Positions 61,185 through 64,000 of a DNA stretch of 64,000 nt are shown in pieces. Source of the DNA: Thermovenabulum sp049723235. GTDB taxonomy: Bacteria > Bacillota > Thermosediminibacteria > Thermosediminibacterales > Thermosediminibacteraceae. The stretch covers positions 18,228 to 82,227 of the forward strand of contig NZ_JBNARB010000009.1 in NCBI RefSeq assembly GCF_049723235.1, in the 5' to 3' direction. The notes under the pieces are model-generated. The model had not been told where the DNA came from and did no database searches. It worked only from the letters and a program-made list of their open reading frames with translations. The translations under genes were made by a program, and so were the position numbers. The stretch's first letter is position 1, and the number at the start of each line of letters is the position of its first letter.

Positions 61185-62339
61185 ATGAAAAAGGCGGTTC
61201 ATTTTGGAGCTGGGAACATAGGAAGGGGATTTATCGGGCTTTTGCTTTCCCAGTCGGGTTTTGAGGTTACCTTTGTGGATGTGGATAAGGAACTCGTGGA
61301 TTATTTGAATAAGCACGGCAGGTATAGTGTGGTGGAAAAGTACGGTGAAAAAGAGACGGTTATCCCCGTAGAGGGGGTCAAAGCGGTAGTTTTTGAAGAG
61401 GAAGAGGAAATTATAAAAAACATTGCTGAAGCAGATATTATTACCACATCCGTAGGACCAAAGGTACTGGAAGTAATTTCAGGAGTGATCAAAAAAGGGC
61501 TTCTTAAAAGAGAAAAAGAAAACCTTGAGCCTGTAAATGTAATTGCGTGCGAAAACCTCATCAGGGCATCTTCTCATTTAAAAGAATATATACTAAGGGA
61601 TTCGCAAAAAGAGGAACGGGAAATAATAACAAAAATTGCAGGGTTTCCTGACGCTGCGGTAGACAGGATAGTTCCGCCCCAGGAGCGGGATTATTCTAAG
61701 GTAATGGTTGAGCCTTATTTCGAATGGACCGTGGAAAAGCCGGGTTTTAAAGGAGAAATTCTTGAAATAAAGGGCATCACCTGGGTGGAGGACCTTGAAC
61801 CCTATATCGAAAGAAAAATTTTTATATTAAATGCCGGCCACGCGGTTTGCGCGTATTTGGGTTATTTAAAGGGTTACAGGACCATCGAGGAATCCTTACA
61901 GGATCCTGAGATCTTAAGTACCGTAACCGGTGCCATGAGGGAGTCGGCTTATTACCTTTCAAAAAAATTCGCTTTTGAAGGATTAAAAGAATATATAAAA
62001 AAGACCTTAGATAGATTTAAAAACAAAGCGTTAAAAGACAGCGTCGAAAGGGTAGGAAGGGAGCCATTGAGGAAGCTTTCAATTAATGAAAGATTGGTAA
62101 GGCCGGCCAAGGAAGTCGCCGATTTAGGAGCAAAACCGGTAAACCTTGCAAAAGGAATTGCTGCAGCCCTTCTCTTTGACTATCCAGAAGACAAAGAAGC
62201 CTTGAGGCTGAAGGAAATGATAGAAAATCAGGGGATAAAATACGTTATAAATTATGTTTTAGGTTTATCGAGGGAGGATGCGGATTTAATCCGCCTTATA
62301 ATGGAAAATTATAATAATCTTTTGGGCGAAAAAAAATAA
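61185..62339 (+). CDS. mtlD: Mannitol-1-phosphate 5-dehydrogenase
   Basis: 384 residues, full length. The NAD-binding loop HFGAGNIGRGFIG is at residues 5-17. The catalytic region has K and H in ERKIFILNAGHAVCAYLGY. It oxidises mannitol-1-phosphate to fructose-6-phosphate. Last gene of the operon, ended by a terminator. Confidence 0.97.
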   Translation: MKKAVHFGAGNIGRGFIGLLLSQSGFEVTFVDVDKELVDYLNKHGRYSVVEKYGEKETVIPVEGVKAVVFEEEEEIIKNIAEADIITTSVGPKVLEVISGVIKKGLLKREKENLEPVNVIACENLIRASSHLKEYILRDSQKEEREIITKIAGFPDAAVDRIVPPQERDYSKVMVEPYFEWTVEKPGFKGEILEIKGITWVEDLEPYIERKIFILNAGHAVCAYLGYLKGYRTIEESLQDPEILSTVTGAMRESAYYLSKKFAFEGLKEYIKKTLDRFKNKALKDSVERVGREPLRKLSINERLVRPAKEVADLGAKPVNLAKGIAAALLFDYPEDKEALRLKEMIENQGIKYVINYVLGLSREDADLIRLIMENYNNLLGEKK

Positions 62340-62342
62340 TAA

Positions 62343-62381
62343 AATAGGGGACTTTATTAATAGCCCCTATTTTTATTTTTT
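62343..62381 (+). terminator. Intrinsic terminator of the mannitol operon
   Basis: AATAGGGG / CCCCTATT hairpin followed by a T-rich tract. Confidence 0.85.
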
Positions 62382-62392
62382 TAACTTTTATA

Positions 62393-62421
62393 TTGACAGC
62401 GAAAATTTATAATAGTATAAT
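62393..62421 (+). promoter_or_regulatory. Perfect SigA promoter for the probable selenoprotein gene
   Basis: TTGACA, 17-nt spacer, TATAAT, all consensus, about 25 nt before the start codon. The gene is therefore transcribed alone. Confidence 0.9.
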
Positions 62422-62446
62422 TAAATTAAATCAGGAGGTGAAAATA

Positions 62447-62731
62447 ATGGCAAATATAATAATAGATGAAAGGGCTAAAAAATACCTGGAAGAAAAGGGA
62501 CTTTCCGAGGTGACCGTTAAGTTAGAAAAAATCGGCGGAGGATGAGCGGGCTGCAGATATATACCTGCCGTGTATGCGGGTTCGCCTGCCGATGCCTCCA
62601 ATTACGATGTATATGAAGCAGATGGAGTAAAAGTTTATGTAAGTCCCTTTATAGATGTGAGCAGGGGTTTAAAGATTTATCTTTCGGGCTTCAGCCTGTT
62701 TAAAGGCCTTGCCGTTGCCCCCGCTTATTAA
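62447..62731 (+). CDS. Probable selenoprotein with in-frame TGA (CC/Se-motif, HesB-like family)
   Basis: An ATG with AGGAGGTGA upstream opens a frame of 94 codons to TAA, interrupted once by TGA at 62543-62545 (codon 33). On both sides the frame is gene-like: MANIIIDERAKKYLEEKG before, then IGGG-[TGA]-AGCRYIPAV, then DGVKVYVSPFIDVSRGLKIYLSG. Read through, it looks like a small IscA/HesB-like protein with a redox pair U33 and C36. This fits the known CC/Se-motif (seleno)protein group. A possible recoding hairpin with GCAG/CTGC arms lies at 62553-62568. It could instead be a mutated cysteine codon. Confidence 0.75.
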
Positions 62732-62735
62732 AGAA

Positions 62736-63509
62736 TCAAATTTTCCTGTGGGATTTATAAAGTTCAATAAAGCGCAGGATAAAGCTCAATTCTTCAGGGG
62801 TACAGTCGGCCACCATTTCCAGAACCGATTTTACCTTTGGGTCCAAAAAAAGCTCTTTTAATGCCGGGTTCATTATCTTAAAGATATTTTCCGCTCCATC
62901 GTCGTCGGTTACGAAAAAACACGGGGTTACGGATAGGGCCTGGGCTAATTTCTCTAAGGTTTTAATGGAAGGTTCTACCTTTCCGTTTTCTAACTGTCCT
63001 ATAAGGGCGGGAGAAACCCCGGCTTTTTTAGCCAGCTCTACCTGGGTAAGCCCCCTTTCGGTCCTGAGTTTTTTAAGTTTTGCACCGATGTTGTTACCGC
63101 CATTCAATAATTCTTCAGGTTTTATATCGAGGAATTTCGTAAGACCGGTAAGGGTGGAAAGGGAGGGGAGAACATTTCCTTTCTCAATCTGACATAAATA
63201 GGAGGCGGAAATACCGGCTAATTCAGCGAGTTCTTCCAGGGATAGATTTTTGCTTTGCCTGAAGAGGCGAATTTTTTCTCCTATGGATAAGGGCTTTTCG
63301 GGGTTGCTAACTTCACCCGCATTGTTAAAAAAGGCTTCTACGGATACGTTAAGAGCATCGGCAAGTTTCTGAACAACTTCTAATGATGGCTTCTTTTTAC
63401 CCGTTTCTATTTCGCTCAAATAGGATACCGAAAGCCCTGTTTTTTCCGCAAGTTCTTTTAAAGATAATTTTCGGTTTTTTCGAAGCTGGCGTATTAAAGA
63501 ACCTTCCAT
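62736..63509 (-). CDS. Transcriptional regulator with three tandem XRE helix-turn-helix domains
   Basis: About 257 residues from the ATG at 63509 with AAGGAG upstream. Three Cro/CI-type domains follow each other: about 5-60 (LSLKELAEKTGLSVSYLSEIE), 75-130 (LSLEELAELAGISASYLCQIE, shortened), and 140-195 (LTQVELAKKAGVSPALIGQLE, shortened). A helical C-terminal part may mediate dimers. It is convergent with the probable selenoprotein gene, 4 nt apart. The target is unknown. Confidence 0.9.
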   Translation of the reverse strand: MEGSLIRQLRKNRKLSLKELAEKTGLSVSYLSEIETGKKKPSLEVVQKLADALNVSVEAFFNNAGEVSNPEKPLSIGEKIRLFRQSKNLSLEELAELAGISASYLCQIEKGNVLPSLSTLTGLTKFLDIKPEELLNGGNNIGAKLKKLRTERGLTQVELAKKAGVSPALIGQLENGKVEPSIKTLEKLAQALSVTPCFFVTDDDGAENIFKIMNPALKELFLDPKVKSVLEMVADCTPEELSFILRFIELYKSHRKI

Positions 63510-63540
63510 AACCATTCTCCTTTAAGAATACTTTAACAAA

Positions 63541-63569
63541 ATTATAGTATAAATTTAATAAATGGTCAA
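63541..63569 (-). promoter_or_regulatory. SigA promoter for the triple-HTH gene
   Basis: On the minus strand TTGACC, 17-nt spacer, TATAAT, about 32 nt before the start. Confidence 0.75.
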
Positions 63570-63649
63570 AGGGAAAGAATTGTTTACTTTTTAAAATATA
63601 AGGGGCATAATAAAGTTAAGAAAATTTAAATTTAAAAGGAGGAACTAAA

Positions 63650-63964
63650 ATGAAACCCGTAAATGTTACCGATGCCAATTTCCAGGCTGAGGTTTTAAAC
63701 TCTGATTTACCCGTGCTTGTAGATTTCTGGGCTGCATGGTGCGGACCCTGCCGTATGATGGGCCCGGTAATTGACGAGATTGCCGGTGAATACGAAGGAA
63801 AATTAAAGGTCTGCAAGATGAACGTGGATGAAAATCCCAATACCCCGACAAAATACGGTATTATGAGCATTCCCACCCTTATACTTTTCAAGGATGGGGC
63901 ACCTGTTAAAAAGCTCATCGGCTTTAGGCCCAAAAACGATATAATCGCCGAACTTGGAATATAA
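63650..63964 (+). CDS. trxA: Thioredoxin
   Basis: 104 residues, full length. The active site WCGPC has C31 and C34, and the cis-proline is in SIPTLILF. It reduces disulfides. AAAGGAGGAAC precedes the ATG; a terminator follows. It is divergent from the triple-HTH gene. Confidence 0.97.
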   Translation: MKPVNVTDANFQAEVLNSDLPVLVDFWAAWCGPCRMMGPVIDEIAGEYEGKLKVCKMNVDENPNTPTKYGIMSIPTLILFKDGAPVKKLIGFRPKNDIIAELGI

Positions 63965-63992
63965 AAAGACCGCAAAAAGCGGTCTTTTTTTT
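63965..63992 (+). terminator. Intrinsic terminator after trxA
   Basis: AAAGACCGC-AAAAA-GCGGTCTTT hairpin followed by T residues. Confidence 0.9.
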
Positions 63993-64000
63993 GTGGAGTT

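Noticed and set aside
62447..62545. Reading the gene at 62447 as a 32-residue peptide ending at TGA
   Set aside because: The same frame stays open and protein-like for 61 more codons, and the residues around the TGA match a redox motif, so readthrough is likelier.
1..64000. CRISPR array, insertion sequence, prophage, tRNA or rRNA genes
   Set aside because: I saw no spaced direct repeats, transposase, integrase, tRNA cloverleaf or rRNA sequence in the window.

Overview
The window is a chromosomal replication-origin region from a low-GC, Gram-positive, endospore-forming anaerobe. The gene order parS-parB-parA-noc-rsmG-mnmG-mnmE-jag-yidC-yidD-rnpA-rpmH | dnaA-dnaN-rlbA-recF-DUF721-remB-gyrB-gyrA is the classical Firmicutes origin. 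Spore-former markers include yabG, spoVG, a SipL-like SPOCS/LysM protein, an abrB with a Spo0A box, and veg. Anaerobic or thermophilic habits are suggested by hydG ([FeFe]-hydrogenase maturation), a HerA-NurA pair, and genes arranged as in Thermoanaerobacterales/Thermosediminibacterales-like Clostridia. The species cannot be fixed from sequence alone.

Layout. 1-11.5 kb, minus strand: DUF4446 (cut by the edge), DUF554, hydG, a parS site, parB/parA/noc, tRNA- and rRNA-modification genes, membrane insertion genes, rnpA and rpmH. 11.5-13.3 kb: divergent rpmH/dnaA promoters, dnaA, then an oriC segment with DnaA boxes and a DnaA-trio run. 13.3-25.3 kb, plus strand: replication genes, gyrase, and the decarboxylase-tmk-darA-yaaR-holB-ricT cluster also seen near the Bacillus origin. 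25.4-34.2 kb: zinc protease, NHL-repeat lipoprotein, dapA, hslO, rsmI, abrB, nurA-herA. 34.2-40.2 kb: a Met T-box with metG, tatD, a Trp T-box with trpP, a TatD-associated radical SAM gene, rsmA and ykuK. 40.2-47.8 kb: glycosyltransferase, yabG, a SpoIID/amidase fusion, veg, a trypsin-fold protease, a CAP protein followed by a DnaA-box cluster, and the SipL-like gene. 47.9-55.5 kb: ispE-gntR-NTP transferase-purR-spoVG-glmU-prs-rplY-pth. 55.5-62.3 kb: a dicarboxylate/glutamate symporter and a complete mannitol PTS operon (mtlA-mtlR-mtlF-mtlD). 62.4-64 kb: a short gene with an in-frame TGA (probable selenoprotein), a triple-HTH regulator and trxA.

Nearly all genes point away from the origin, so the two replichore arms are visible; exceptions are hslO, abrB, the glycosyltransferase, the symporter and the triple-HTH gene. 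Many genes start with TTG or GTG behind strong Shine-Dalgarno sequences. The observations most worth following are the probable selenoprotein at 62447-62731, the DnaA-box cluster at 45.7 kb, the SpoIID/amidase fusion that has lost catalytic residues in both domains, and the extra terminator-like hairpin in the trpP T-box leader.
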